Origin: Kordia sp050633145
Lineage (GTDB): Bacteria > Bacteroidota > Bacteroidia > Flavobacteriales > Flavobacteriaceae
Direction of reading: 5' to 3'
Length of the DNA stretch: 64,000 nucleotides
NCBI RefSeq assembly: GCF_050633145.1
Contig: NZ_JBOEFY010000029.1
Location: 1 to 64,000 of the forward strand
Below the pieces are notes generated by a model, which was not told the origin of the DNA, ran no database searches, and saw nothing but the letters and a program-made list of their open reading frames with translations. A program made the position numbers and the translations under genes. Every line of letters begins with the position of its first letter. The first letter of the stretch is position 1. This document shows, one piece after another, positions 43,778 to 54,822 of the stretch.

Positions 43778-46181
43778 AATAAAAGGCATTCTCGGTATAA
43801 TTTCTTTTATTTTTACCCAAGTTCTTTTTAGTCAAGAAATTCAAGTAAAAGATATTGTTAATGATAGAAATATTTCTAATGTTAATGTATACAATTCAGA
43901 CCAATCTAAAGGCGGAATTACAAATGCGAGAGGTAAAATAAATATATCGATCTTCGAAGAAGGCGAAAAAATTACGTTTCGTCATATCTCGTATTTACCA
44001 GTTACACTGACCAAGCAACAAATTCTAGAAAACAAGAACATAGTTTACTTAGACAAAATAACTTCTGAGTTATCTGAAATTGTGATTTCGGTCTTCAAAT
44101 GGCAACAGAATAAAAAAGAAGTGCCTAAAAAAATTGTAAGTATAGATAGCAAAGAAATTGCATTTACTTCTCCGCAAACAGCTGCTGACTTACTAGAAAA
44201 AAGTGGAAAAGTATTTGTGCAAAAAAGCCAATTAGGTGGCGGAAGTCCTATAATTAGGGGGTTTTCTACAAATAGATTGCTACTTTCGGTAGATGGTGTA
44301 CGTATGAACAATGCTATTTTTCGTGGAGGAAATGTTCAAAGTGTTATATCTATCGATCCATTCAATATAAATAATACAGAAATAATATTAGGCCCAGGTT
44401 CAGTTATCTACGGAAGTGATGCTATTGGAGGTGTAATGAATTTTTATACAAAAACACCAAAGCTCTCTTGGAACGAAAAAAAGATTGTCTCAGGAAATGC
44501 AAACATACGTTATGCATCTGCAAATACTGAAAAAACAGGACATTTTGATATTAATGTTGGACTAAAAAAATGGGCATTTCTCACAAGTGTAAGTTACAGT
44601 GATTTTGATGATTTACGTATGGGAAAAAGAGGTAATGATACGTATTTACGACCAGAATTTGTGTCTGTGATCAACGGAGAAGATGCTGTAGTTACCAATG
44701 CAAATCCAATCAATCAACGCTTTACAGGATACAGTCAAATAAACTTAGCACAGCGAATAAAACTAGTGTCAGATGATATATGGGAATTTGACTTAGGTCT
44801 GCACTATTCAGCTACTTCAGATGTACCGCGTTACGATCGTCTAATACAATACAGAAATGGATCTTTGCGTTATGGAGACTGGTTTTATGGTCCGCAAAAA
44901 TGGTTCATGGGGAACTTTCAAATACAGAAAAAAGGAAACAATACGTATTATGATAATGTGAAATTTACCAATGCGTACCAACGATCTGAAGAAAGTAGAA
45001 ACAAACGTAACTTTCAAGATGTAATTCTAAATGTTACAAAAGAAAAAGTAGATGCTATTTCTTCAAGTTTGGATTTTGAAAAAAGATTCAACCCAAAAAT
45101 AAAAACATTTTACGGCTTAGAATATGTGTACAATAAGGTACACTCAGACGGATTTGATAGAAACATTAGTACTGGCGAAATTACTGATGCCGCTTCTCGT
45201 TATCCAGATGGTGCTACATGGCAATCAATGGCAGCGTATGCAAGTTTAGAATACAAACCAAATCCTAGGTTTACGGTTCAATCAGGATTGCGCTATAATC
45301 ATATTCTGATAGATACAGATTTTGACACCACATTTTTTCCATTTCCATTTACGGAAGCAAGTACAAATACAGGAGCATTTACAGGAAGTATTGGTTTTAG
45401 CTGGTTGCCTAACAAATGGCAAATTACCGCAAATATTGGAACTGCCTTTAGAGCGCCAAACATTGATGATATTGGAAAAGTATTCGATTCTGAGCCAGGT
45501 TCGGTCGTTGTGCCAAATCCTAATCTAACTCCAGAACATGCGTATAGTGCAGAATTTGGAATTCAAAAAAACATTGGAAGTAGTTTTGACATAAACTTTA
45601 CAGCTTTTTATACATTATTGGATGATGCACTTATTCGTGAAGATTTTAACCTAAATGGAGAAACCGAAATTATATATAATGGCGAGTTGAGCAATGTGCA
45701 AGCAATTCAAAATGCTTCAAAAGTATTCACTTATGGGTTTGAATTTGGTTTTGCAGCAAAATTTGACAAGAAAACAAAAATTACGGCCGATTTAACGATT
45801 CCTCGTGGCGAAGAAGAACAAGCTGATGGGACAACAGTTCCTTTACGACATATATCGCCTATTTTTGGAAATTTCCACTTTATTTATAAAACTGAAAGAT
45901 TAAAATTTGATCTTTTTGCGAACTTTAATGGATCAATAACGTATGATAATTTAGCGCCATCCGAACGTAGCAAAGCTTACTTATATGCAACGGATGCAGA
46001 TGGAAATCCATATTCACCTTCTTGGTTCACAATCAATGCAAAATCAAACTTTGAAATTACAGAAAAAATTAATTTAACAGCTTCACTTGAAAACATCACA
46101 GATCAACGCTACAGAGTGTATTCGTCTGGAATTTCTGCGCCAGGTAGAAATGTAATTTTAGGATTAAACTACAACTTTTAA
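43761..46181 (+). CDS. TonB-dependent outer-membrane receptor
   Basis: The start is placed at 43761 because it gives a signal peptide (MKYSNKIKGILGIISFIF then TQVLFSQ); an earlier in-frame start at 43680 lies inside recO and has none. The 806-residue product has a carboxypeptidase-regulatory-like domain at about residues 28-100, a plug (SPQTAADLLEKSGKVFVQKS, GSPIIRGFSTNRLLLSVDGVRM), and a 22-strand barrel ending in NVILGLNYNF. It imports an unknown ligand, often iron chelates or cobalamin, with energy from TonB. It overlaps recO by 17 bases. Confidence 0.9.
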   Translation: MKYSNKIKGILGIISFIFTQVLFSQEIQVKDIVNDRNISNVNVYNSDQSKGGITNARGKINISIFEEGEKITFRHISYLPVTLTKQQILENKNIVYLDKITSELSEIVISVFKWQQNKKEVPKKIVSIDSKEIAFTSPQTAADLLEKSGKVFVQKSQLGGGSPIIRGFSTNRLLLSVDGVRMNNAIFRGGNVQSVISIDPFNINNTEIILGPGSVIYGSDAIGGVMNFYTKTPKLSWNEKKIVSGNANIRYASANTEKTGHFDINVGLKKWAFLTSVSYSDFDDLRMGKRGNDTYLRPEFVSVINGEDAVVTNANPINQRFTGYSQINLAQRIKLVSDDIWEFDLGLHYSATSDVPRYDRLIQYRNGSLRYGDWFYGPQKWFMGNFQIQKKGNNTYYDNVKFTNAYQRSEESRNKRNFQDVILNVTKEKVDAISSSLDFEKRFNPKIKTFYGLEYVYNKVHSDGFDRNISTGEITDAASRYPDGATWQSMAAYASLEYKPNPRFTVQSGLRYNHILIDTDFDTTFFPFPFTEASTNTGAFTGSIGFSWLPNKWQITANIGTAFRAPNIDDIGKVFDSEPGSVVVPNPNLTPEHAYSAEFGIQKNIGSSFDINFTAFYTLLDDALIREDFNLNGETEIIYNGELSNVQAIQNASKVFTYGFEFGFAAKFDKKTKITADLTIPRGEEEQADGTTVPLRHISPIFGNFHFIYKTERLKFDLFANFNGSITYDNLAPSERSKAYLYATDADGNPYSPSWFTINAKSNFEITEKINLTASLENITDQRYRVYSSGISAPGRNVILGLNYNF

Positions 46182-46350
46182 GATTAAAAAATAAAGAAAA
46201 TAACTACGAAATTTAAAGGCTTTAGAAATTTTACGATATTTATATCGACTAATTCATAGTTTTCATCTAAATTAAGGGATTATTATACCATGAAACTATA
46301 AAAAAAGTTAACATTGAATAAATTTACCTTGCCTTAAATGCTTTAAGATT

Positions 46351-49300
46351 ATGAAAAAAACCTACTCACTATTAGCTTTGTTGCTATCCTTTACCTATGC
46401 AAGTGCGCAATATTGTACTTCTGCGGGTGGCGATCCTAGCGCAGAATTTATAAGTAGAGTCCAGTTAAATACCTTGGACAATTCGAGTGCCACAGCTCCA
46501 GTAACTGGATACACAGATTTTACAGGAGTTACTCCAACAGATTTAGAAATAAGTACTTCGTATTCAATAACAATCACAAAATTTTGGCCAGCAGGTGGTG
46601 GTGGTCCTTACAATGAAGGAATTGGAGTTTGGATTGATTATAATCAAGATGGAGACTTCTTTGATGCTGGAGAATTTGTTTACAACGATACACCCAATAC
46701 AACTACACCTGTAACAGGAAACTTTACTATACCACTTGGAGCAACTCTTGGAAATACACGAATGCGTGTACAAATGCAAGGAGATAACTCAGTAAATGAC
46801 CCTTGTGACGTGGTAGGAACTGGATATGACTATGGAGAAGTTGAAGATTATACGGTTAACATTACAAGTTCTTCGTTACCGCCAGATATCTTTGTATCTG
46901 GTAACTCAGTAGAAATACTTGATGGCTCTGTAAATGTACCTTCAACAACAGATCATACAGACTTTGGAAATGCTACAATATCTAGTGGAATGGTTGTCCG
47001 CACATTCACTATACAAAATGTAGGAACCACAACCGACTTAACATTACCAAGTAATCCTGTTAGTTTTGGTGTGGGTACCGATGCTGCCTTTACAATACTA
47101 ACACAACCAGCAGATTTATCTCTTGCGCCTAGTGAAACAACAACGTTTACTGTGCAATATGCACCTACAGTAGCAGGCGCTTCTTCTGGTGAAATCATTA
47201 TTTCAAATAATGACCCCGACATAGCAGAACAATTATATAGTTTCAATATAGCAGGAACAGGAATTGTTCCTGTACCGAGTCCAGGAAACATATCTACAAA
47301 TTTACAATTGTGGATGAAAGCAAATGTAGGAACTACGCTTACAGGATCAGATGTAGATAGTTGGGCAGATCAATCGCCAAACGGATTTACAGCAACATCC
47401 GGAGGTGTAACAGATGCACAACTCATTACAAATGGTTTAAACTTTAATCCTATAATACGTTTTGCAGGAGCTGAGTATTTAAGCTTAGGAAACCCTGCAG
47501 CATTAGATATCGACCCATTAACAGAAGAAATGACTATAATGTCTGTAATTATTTCAGGAGGAGGAAGTACAGGGACTGTAATTTCGAAAGGAACTAATAG
47601 TATACGAAACTATCAATTATGGTTAGGAACTACTGACAGAGTTATACATTACACATTGGGAAGACCTGATAATGTTTTAACCTCAGAAAGATTTGGTACA
47701 GTTTACGCCTTAAATGAACCTAAAATCACAACAGGTGTTGTTGCTACAAATGCAGACCCTTTGTTGCGTTTATCAACGAATGTAAATGGTATTAATGATC
47801 CAGCATTTGCTAATAACGGAATCAATAGTGGTAGTAATAATGTAGATGTCTTAATTGGTGCACGTAGAGATGAAGATACTTTTGGAAATGCAGGGTATAA
47901 TGCAGATTCTGGATATCTGTATAATGGAGATATAGCAGAAGTTATCATGTATGACAGAGCATTAACAGCAACGGAAATTCAAAGAGTTGAGTCGTATTTA
48001 GCATTAAAATATGGAATTACTTTAGGGTTTAATGATGCAAATTGGGATAGTAATACAAATACTTCATCACCATTTGGATATGCAGGAACTAGTGAAGATT
48101 ATATAGATTCAAATGGAAGTGTTATTTGGGATGGTTCTGTAAATGCAGGATATGGATATAATGTATTTGGAATAGCAAGAGACGATAACTCTCAATTGTC
48201 ACAAACAGAATCAAGTAGTGTAAATGTTACACCTGCAGATGTATTGACGATGCGAAAAGAATCAGGATCATTTGCTTCAAATTTAAGCTACTTAATCGTT
48301 GGAAATAACGGATTAGCAGAAACAATTCAAACAACAACATTGCCTCAGCGTACTGTAGGAATGTTAAATAAAATATGGACGGCTCGTGAAAGTGCTACAG
48401 ATGTTGGTACTGTCGAATTAGAATTCGATATGAGTAGTAGCGGATTGTCAAATCTTAACGATATAGAATTATATATTGCCGATGATGCTACTTTTGCAGC
48501 ATACGAAAACTTTCAAGGAACAAATGTTGGTGGTGTACTAACTTTTACAGGAATAAACCTAGAAGATGGACAGTTTTTTACATTGGCAGAACCGCAAACA
48601 GTAACAGGAACAAGTGCACTATTTTTTGATGGTGTTGATGACTATGCTGAAGAAAAATCATCTACAACACTTGGATTAACAGATTATACTGTAATGGGGT
48701 GGATTAGAAATCCAGGTCAATCTATTCCAACTGCAGATAGAGATATATTAGGAGTTGAAGGTCAATTTAGATTTTACTTGAGTGGTGGACTACTTGCAAT
48801 TCAAGAAGGACAAACTGGAGGAGTTCCAAGAGCAGGAACAGGTACACTTACTGATTGGGTACATTATGCTATAGTTGTAGATACAGGAGCAGGAAGAGCA
48901 AATTTCTACCTTAATGGTTTCCTAATTGGTGGTGGAGGAATAGATCCATTAGGATCAAATCCAAATCCATTTCGAATGGGAACATTTGATGATCTCAACT
49001 TTTTTACAGGATTCATTGATGAGGTTAGAGTATTTGATATTGCGCTAACTGAAGATCAACTTAGAGAAATGGTACATCAAGAAATTGAACAAAATGGATC
49101 AAATGTTAGAGGTTCAGTAATTCCGAAAGATATTGAAGATTTTACATCTGGAGCTAATGTTGCTTGGTCATCATTGACTGCATACTACGATATGTCTTCT
49201 ATTGAAGGTAACCGTGTTCTCGATCAAACAGGTAATAATAATACCTTGTACATAAAAAATATGTCTACCATTGCGCCGCAAACAGCACCAATGCCATACA

Positions 49301-51246
49301 TAAGTGTTGCTGACGGTAGTTGGACAGATGATGCTACATGGGAGTTTGGAACAGTTTGGGACACACCTTCTGCAAACAGTATCAATTGGTCTATTGTTCA
49401 AATACGAAACAATGTAACTGCAAGCGCGCACTATTCTACATTAGGATTAACGGTTGATAGTGGAGCTAGACTAACATTTACAGGAACCAATCCTGTAGTA
49501 ACAGTAGGACCTTTATCAATAACTAATGGTACAGGGTTTGAACTCATAAACACGTGGTACACAGAATTAGATGGAATTATCGATCTGCAAGGAGAAAGTC
49601 AGTTCCGACAAACTGAACGTAGTGATTTAGCAGTTACAAGTGCTGGTTATTTAGAAAGAGATCAGCAAGGAACAGCAAACAATTTTACATACAATTATTG
49701 GTCATCTCCAGTAGGAGATATAAATGCAACTGCAAATAATCAAAATTTTGCTTTACAAGATATATTGTTAGATGGAACAAGCGTAGCTTCTCCAGGACCA
49801 ATTGCATGGACAGTTCTTGCCGATGCTGATGGATCTACATCGCCGTTTACAATTAGTACACGTTGGTTGTACAAATATGTAAATGGAGCAGATGAAGATT
49901 ATGAGGCTTGGGTATATACAGGAAATACAGGGACTATATCTCCAGGAGAAGGATATACGATGAAAGGTGTTGATGCTGGAGGAGATGTATTAGAAGAACA
50001 AAACTATGTGTTTAGAGGAAAGCCAAATAATGGAGTTATTACAGTTGGTCCTTTAGATGATGGAAATCTATACTTGGTAGGAAATCCATATCCAACTTCT
50101 TTAGATGCTAATGAGTTTATCAATGATAATATTGCAAACGATGCTACTTCAGGAACTTTATTTTTCTGGGAACACTGGGGTGGAGGAACGCATGCACTTT
50201 TAGATTATCAAGGAGGATATGCTACTTATACCTTAAGTGGAGGAACACCAGCAATGTCACACCCAACAGTAGATCAAACAGGATCGGGTACAAAAACACC
50301 TAGACGATTTGTTCCTGTAGGACAAGGTTTCTTTGTGCAAGGAGATTCTAACGCAGGGAACGGAGTAACGACAACGGTAGAATTTAACAATACACAACGT
50401 GGAAACTCAGCTGGGTTAGTAGCTGAAAATCCAAGCTCTACCTTATCTATCTTTCTAAGAGATGATGGAGATGAAACAATAGATCCAGGAATGTTTGAGA
50501 GTACTACAGAATTTATAAATGTAGAAAATGATCAAAATCCTATACCAGGGAACATTCGAAAAGATAACAGAAAAAAGATTCGTTTAGGATACACAACTCC
50601 AGAAGGATTCCACCGCCAAATCCTATTAACATTCGACAGAAAAACAACTGACGGAATAGACTTAGGATACGAAGGGAAATCAATTGGAGTTACAGAAGAT
50701 GATATGTACTGGGCACTAGAAAGTGAAAAATATGTAATTCAAGCAGTAGAAAATCTATATGACGATAGAGAAGTTGCAATCGGTTTAGTTTCAGATGTAG
50801 CTGGTGGAGGAATGATTACGCTAGATGCGCTTGAAAACATAGGAGACGATATAGGTATATATATTAAAAACAACATTACAGGAGCAACTCATAATATAAG
50901 AGAAAGTAATTTCCAAGTAGATATTCCTTCTGGAGAAACAAATGACAAATACTCATTAGTATTCAAGCCAGAAAATATATTAAGCACTAACAGTGCTGTC
51001 TTGGAAGATGGTATTATAATGTACTCAGATACAAAAACAGAAGAAATTGTAATTACAAACAATACAAACTTCAAACTCGAAGGTATTGATATGCATACCA
51101 TTCTTGGTCAACAAATAATTACGATCAAAGAAGGTATCGAGGAAAAGACCATTCGAATTCCTATTGACAATGTAGCAAGTGGTATATACGTCATAAGTAT
51201 TTATTCTGAAAAAGGAAAAATTAGTAAAAAACTAGTAATTCAATAA
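46351..51246 (+). CDS. Giant T9SS-exported surface protein
   Basis: A 1631-residue protein with a signal peptide (MKKTYSLLALLLSFTYASA). A GEVED domain spans about 20-172 (IGVWIDYNQDGDFFDAGE, YGEVEDYTVNI), a choice-of-anchor-D-like Ig domain about 175-300, a LamG-like/concanavalin fold about 310-560 (LQLWMKANVG), a second LamG about 750-910 (ALFFDGVDDYAEE), then a strand-rich region, and a C-terminal T9SS type A sorting domain (ILGQQIITI to SKKLVIQ). It is probably secreted or surface bound and may bind glycans or act as adhesin; the ligand is unknown. Confidence 0.9.
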   Translation: MKKTYSLLALLLSFTYASAQYCTSAGGDPSAEFISRVQLNTLDNSSATAPVTGYTDFTGVTPTDLEISTSYSITITKFWPAGGGGPYNEGIGVWIDYNQDGDFFDAGEFVYNDTPNTTTPVTGNFTIPLGATLGNTRMRVQMQGDNSVNDPCDVVGTGYDYGEVEDYTVNITSSSLPPDIFVSGNSVEILDGSVNVPSTTDHTDFGNATISSGMVVRTFTIQNVGTTTDLTLPSNPVSFGVGTDAAFTILTQPADLSLAPSETTTFTVQYAPTVAGASSGEIIISNNDPDIAEQLYSFNIAGTGIVPVPSPGNISTNLQLWMKANVGTTLTGSDVDSWADQSPNGFTATSGGVTDAQLITNGLNFNPIIRFAGAEYLSLGNPAALDIDPLTEEMTIMSVIISGGGSTGTVISKGTNSIRNYQLWLGTTDRVIHYTLGRPDNVLTSERFGTVYALNEPKITTGVVATNADPLLRLSTNVNGINDPAFANNGINSGSNNVDVLIGARRDEDTFGNAGYNADSGYLYNGDIAEVIMYDRALTATEIQRVESYLALKYGITLGFNDANWDSNTNTSSPFGYAGTSEDYIDSNGSVIWDGSVNAGYGYNVFGIARDDNSQLSQTESSSVNVTPADVLTMRKESGSFASNLSYLIVGNNGLAETIQTTTLPQRTVGMLNKIWTARESATDVGTVELEFDMSSSGLSNLNDIELYIADDATFAAYENFQGTNVGGVLTFTGINLEDGQFFTLAEPQTVTGTSALFFDGVDDYAEEKSSTTLGLTDYTVMGWIRNPGQSIPTADRDILGVEGQFRFYLSGGLLAIQEGQTGGVPRAGTGTLTDWVHYAIVVDTGAGRANFYLNGFLIGGGGIDPLGSNPNPFRMGTFDDLNFFTGFIDEVRVFDIALTEDQLREMVHQEIEQNGSNVRGSVIPKDIEDFTSGANVAWSSLTAYYDMSSIEGNRVLDQTGNNNTLYIKNMSTIAPQTAPMPYISVADGSWTDDATWEFGTVWDTPSANSINWSIVQIRNNVTASAHYSTLGLTVDSGARLTFTGTNPVVTVGPLSITNGTGFELINTWYTELDGIIDLQGESQFRQTERSDLAVTSAGYLERDQQGTANNFTYNYWSSPVGDINATANNQNFALQDILLDGTSVASPGPIAWTVLADADGSTSPFTISTRWLYKYVNGADEDYEAWVYTGNTGTISPGEGYTMKGVDAGGDVLEEQNYVFRGKPNNGVITVGPLDDGNLYLVGNPYPTSLDANEFINDNIANDATSGTLFFWEHWGGGTHALLDYQGGYATYTLSGGTPAMSHPTVDQTGSGTKTPRRFVPVGQGFFVQGDSNAGNGVTTTVEFNNTQRGNSAGLVAENPSSTLSIFLRDDGDETIDPGMFESTTEFINVENDQNPIPGNIRKDNRKKIRLGYTTPEGFHRQILLTFDRKTTDGIDLGYEGKSIGVTEDDMYWALESEKYVIQAVENLYDDREVAIGLVSDVAGGGMITLDALENIGDDIGIYIKNNITGATHNIRESNFQVDIPSGETNDKYSLVFKPENILSTNSAVLEDGIIMYSDTKTEEIVITNNTNFKLEGIDMHTILGQQIITIKEGIEEKTIRIPIDNVASGIYVISIYSEKGKISKKLVIQ

Positions 51247-51266
51247 CACAGAATCACATACAATAC

Positions 51267-51299
51267 AAAGACCACTTGAAAACCAAGTGGTCTTTTTTT
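51267..51299 (+). terminator. Terminator after the giant T9SS gene
   Basis: AAAGACCACTTG (51267-51278) pairs with CAAGTGGTCTTT (51284-51295), followed by a T run. Confidence 0.93.
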
Positions 51300-51330
51300 A
51301 TTTAAAACATTACAATTCAATGAAATTCAC

Positions 51331-51338
51331 TAATTTCG
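51331..51338 (+). promoter_or_regulatory. Weak candidate promoter of ileS
   Basis: TAATTTCG matches TAnnTTTG except at one T. The ATG is at 51363. No T-box or leader peptide is visible. Confidence 0.3.
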
Positions 51339-51362
51339 CAAATTCAATATACAGCAGAAAAA

Positions 51363-54300
51363 ATGGCTCATAAATTTACAGAATATAAAGGACTAGATTT
51401 ACCTGTAGTAGCAGAAGAAATACTTAACTACTGGGAAGAAAACGACATCTTTGAAAAAAGTATAACCTCACGTGAAGGTGCTGAATCATTCGTGTTTTTT
51501 GAAGGACCACCTTCAGCAAACGGATTACCAGGTATTCACCATGTATTAGGTAGGGCTATTAAAGATATTTTTTGCCGTTACAAAACACAAAAAGGATATC
51601 TAGTAAAGCGTAAAGCAGGTTGGGATACACACGGACTTCCTGTAGAACTTAAAGTTGAAACAGAACTTGGTATTACCAAAGAAGATATTGGCGGAAAAAT
51701 ATCTGTAGATGAGTATAATGAAGCTTGTAAAGAAGCAGTAATGCGTTATACTGATATCTGGAACAATATGACCAGAAAAGCTGGGTATTGGGTAAATATG
51801 GACGATCCATACATTACCTACAAGCCTAAATACATGGAAAGTGTTTGGTGGTTACTAAAACAAATCTATGACAAAGGCTTAATGTACAAAGGCTACACAA
51901 TTCAGCCATATTCGCCAAAAGCAGGAACTGGGTTAAGTTCGCATGAAGTAAATCAGCCTGGAGCATATCAAGATGTAACAGATACAACTATAGTTGCGCA
52001 GTTTAAAGCAATCAAAGAAACCTTGCCAGAAACACTACAAAACGTAGATGGCGATGTACATTTCTTAGCATGGACAACAACTCCTTGGACATTGCCTTCA
52101 AACACAGCATTAACGGTTGGACCAAAAATCGATTATGTCGTTGTAAAATCATACAATCAATACACATTTGAACCAATCAATGTAGTATTGGCAAAAAACT
52201 TAGTTGGGAAACAATTCGCTGGTAAAAAATCTACGGAAGTAAAAACACAAGAAGAATTAGCAGCATACAAACAAGGAGATAAAAAAATACCATACTTAAT
52301 AGCTAGTGAGCATAAAGGAAAAGACTTAGTAGGAATCAAGTATGAACAGTTATTAGATTACGCATTACCGTATCAAAATCCTGAAAATGCATTTAGAGTA
52401 ATTTCTGGAGATTTTGTGACAACAGAAGATGGAACAGGAATCGTACATACATCACCAACATTTGGAGCAGATGATGCCAAGGTTGCCAAAGAAGCAACAC
52501 CAGAAGTTCCGCCATTATTAGTCTTAGATGAAGAAGGAAACCCTGCACCTCTAGTAGATTTGCAAGGACGTTTTAGACCTGAAATGGGCGAGTTTGGAGG
52601 AAAATATGTAAAAAATGAATACTATGCAGATGGTGAAGCTCCAGAAAAATCGATAGATGTAGAATTGGCCATCAAGCTAAAAACAGAAAACAAAGCATTT
52701 AAAGTTGAAAAATATGTCCATAGTTATCCACACTGTTGGCGTACAGACAAACCAATATTATACTATCCATTAGATTCATGGTTTATAAAAATCACGGATG
52801 TAAAAGGTAGAATGCACGAATTAAACCAAACCATTAACTGGAAACCAAAATCGACAGGAGAAGGTCGTTTTGGAAACTGGATTGCTGGCGCGAATGATTG
52901 GAACTTATCCAGGTCACGTTTTTGGGGAATTCCATTACCAATATGGCGTACAGAAGACGGAAAAGAAGAACTAATGGTTGGTTCTTTGGCGGAATTAAAA
53001 GCTGAAATCAAAAAAGCAATAGATGCTGGCGTAGAAACAAAAGATGTATACGCTTCTTTTGAAGCTGGAAACATGTCTGAAGAAAACTATGACAAAGTAG
53101 ACTTGCATAAACACATTGTTGATACAATTACTTTAGTATCGCCATCAGGGAAACCGATGAAGCGTGAAAGTGACTTAATTGATGTGTGGTTTGACTCAGG
53201 TTCTATGCCGTATGCACAATGGCATTATCCCTTTGAAAACAAAGAACTAATAGACACTAATGAAAACTATCCAGCAAACTTTATTGCGGAAGGAGTCGAT
53301 CAAACTCGTGGTTGGTTCTATACGCTTCACGCGATAGGTTCAATGGTATTTGATTCGGTTGCCTACAAAAATGTAGTATCAAATGGTTTAGTACTAGACA
53401 AAGAAGGTCAAAAAATGTCAAAACGTTTGGGCAACACAGTTGATCCATTTTATACGCTAGAAAAATATGGACCAGATGCAACACGTTGGTACATGATTTC
53501 GAATGCGAATCCTTGGGATAACTTAAAATTCTCTTGGGAAAAGCCAGATCTTGAAAAAGGAGAAGACTTTGCAGAATATTCCCCAGGAATAGAAGAAGTA
53601 CGTCGTAAATTCTTTGGAACCTTATACAACACGTATTCATTCTTCTGTTTATATGCGAATATTGACAACTTTAGCTATAGCGAAGATGAAATTCCATTAA
53701 CGGATCGTCCAGAAATAGATCGTTGGATACTTTCTGAGCTACATACGTTGATCAAAAACGTAGATCAGTTCTATGCAGAATATGAGCCAACAAGAGCTGC
53801 AAGAGCCATCTCAGAGTTTGTACAAGAAAACCTAAGTAACTGGTTTGTGCGTTTAAGTAGAAGAAGATTTTGGAAAGGCGATTATCAGCACGATAAAATA
53901 TCTGCATACCAAACATTATATACATGTATGTTAAATGTTGCCAAGTTAGGAGCGCCAATTGCACCTTTCTTTATGGACAGACTTTACAAAGATTTAACAA
54001 AAGCTACAGGTAAAGAAAACTTTGAAAGTGTACATTTAGCACAATTTCCAGTGTATGACGAATCGTTCATTGACAAGTCGTTAGAACGCAAAATGGAAAA
54101 GGCGCAAACAATATCTTCCTTAGTATTATCGTTAAGAGCTAAAGAAAAGATAAAAGTACGCCAACCGTTACAACGCATTATGATTCCTGTATTGGATGCA
54201 GAAACAAAAGCTGAAATTATAGCTGTTGCGGAATTAATCAAATCGGAAGTAAACGTAAAAGAAGTAGAACTCTTAGACGATGCTTCAGGGATATTAGTCA

Positions 54301-54818
54301 AGCAAATAAAGCCAAATTTCAAAGTCTTAGGCCCAAAATTTGGGAAAGATATGAAGGCGGCTGCGGCAGTAATAATGCAGTTTGGACAAGAAGAAATTGC
54401 AGAAATTGAAAAAACAGGAAAAATCCCTGTAGAAATTAACGGAAAAAGTAGTACATTAGAGATTACAGAAGTGGAAATCACTTCTCAAGATATAGAAGGT
54501 TGGTTAGTAGCCAATTCGGGAGGAATTACCGTAGCGTTAGACGTTACCATAACTGAAGACTTGCGAAAAGAAGGAATTACAAGAGAACTTGTAAACAGAA
54601 TTCAAAATGTACGTAAAGATTCAGGGTTTGAAGTCACGGACAAAATCCATGTAACACTACAAAAAGACGAACATTTAGTTGATGCTATCAATACGAATTT
54701 AGACTATCTGACAGCAGAAACGTTGACAGCTAAATTAGAATTTGTAGACAAACTTGAAAATGGAACGGAAATTGCTTTCGATGAAGTGAATACCGTATTG
54801 TTTATTAAAAAAATGTAG
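51363..54818 (+). CDS. ileS: Isoleucyl-tRNA synthetase with GIHH signature
   Basis: A 1151-residue class I synthetase that charges tRNA-Ile, with an editing domain (ATP-driven hydrolysis of Val-tRNA) in the middle and KMSKR near residue 685 (GQKMSKRLGN). The first signature normally reads HxGH after PPxANGxP; here residues 57-60 read GIHH in SANGLPGIHHVLGR, so the first and third positions are swapped. Length and this change fit the eukaryote-like IleRS2 group, in which the swapped motif is linked to strong mupirocin resistance. It is followed after four bases by the TraR/DksA-like gene. Confidence 0.95.
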   Translation: MAHKFTEYKGLDLPVVAEEILNYWEENDIFEKSITSREGAESFVFFEGPPSANGLPGIHHVLGRAIKDIFCRYKTQKGYLVKRKAGWDTHGLPVELKVETELGITKEDIGGKISVDEYNEACKEAVMRYTDIWNNMTRKAGYWVNMDDPYITYKPKYMESVWWLLKQIYDKGLMYKGYTIQPYSPKAGTGLSSHEVNQPGAYQDVTDTTIVAQFKAIKETLPETLQNVDGDVHFLAWTTTPWTLPSNTALTVGPKIDYVVVKSYNQYTFEPINVVLAKNLVGKQFAGKKSTEVKTQEELAAYKQGDKKIPYLIASEHKGKDLVGIKYEQLLDYALPYQNPENAFRVISGDFVTTEDGTGIVHTSPTFGADDAKVAKEATPEVPPLLVLDEEGNPAPLVDLQGRFRPEMGEFGGKYVKNEYYADGEAPEKSIDVELAIKLKTENKAFKVEKYVHSYPHCWRTDKPILYYPLDSWFIKITDVKGRMHELNQTINWKPKSTGEGRFGNWIAGANDWNLSRSRFWGIPLPIWRTEDGKEELMVGSLAELKAEIKKAIDAGVETKDVYASFEAGNMSEENYDKVDLHKHIVDTITLVSPSGKPMKRESDLIDVWFDSGSMPYAQWHYPFENKELIDTNENYPANFIAEGVDQTRGWFYTLHAIGSMVFDSVAYKNVVSNGLVLDKEGQKMSKRLGNTVDPFYTLEKYGPDATRWYMISNANPWDNLKFSWEKPDLEKGEDFAEYSPGIEEVRRKFFGTLYNTYSFFCLYANIDNFSYSEDEIPLTDRPEIDRWILSELHTLIKNVDQFYAEYEPTRAARAISEFVQENLSNWFVRLSRRRFWKGDYQHDKISAYQTLYTCMLNVAKLGAPIAPFFMDRLYKDLTKATGKENFESVHLAQFPVYDESFIDKSLERKMEKAQTISSLVLSLRAKEKIKVRQPLQRIMIPVLDAETKAEIIAVAELIKSEVNVKEVELLDDASGILVKQIKPNFKVLGPKFGKDMKAAAAVIMQFGQEEIAEIEKTGKIPVEINGKSSTLEITEVEITSQDIEGWLVANSGGITVALDVTITEDLRKEGITRELVNRIQNVRKDSGFEVTDKIHVTLQKDEHLVDAINTNLDYLTAETLTAKLEFVDKLENGTEIAFDEVNTVLFIKKM

Positions 54819-54822
54819 AAAC

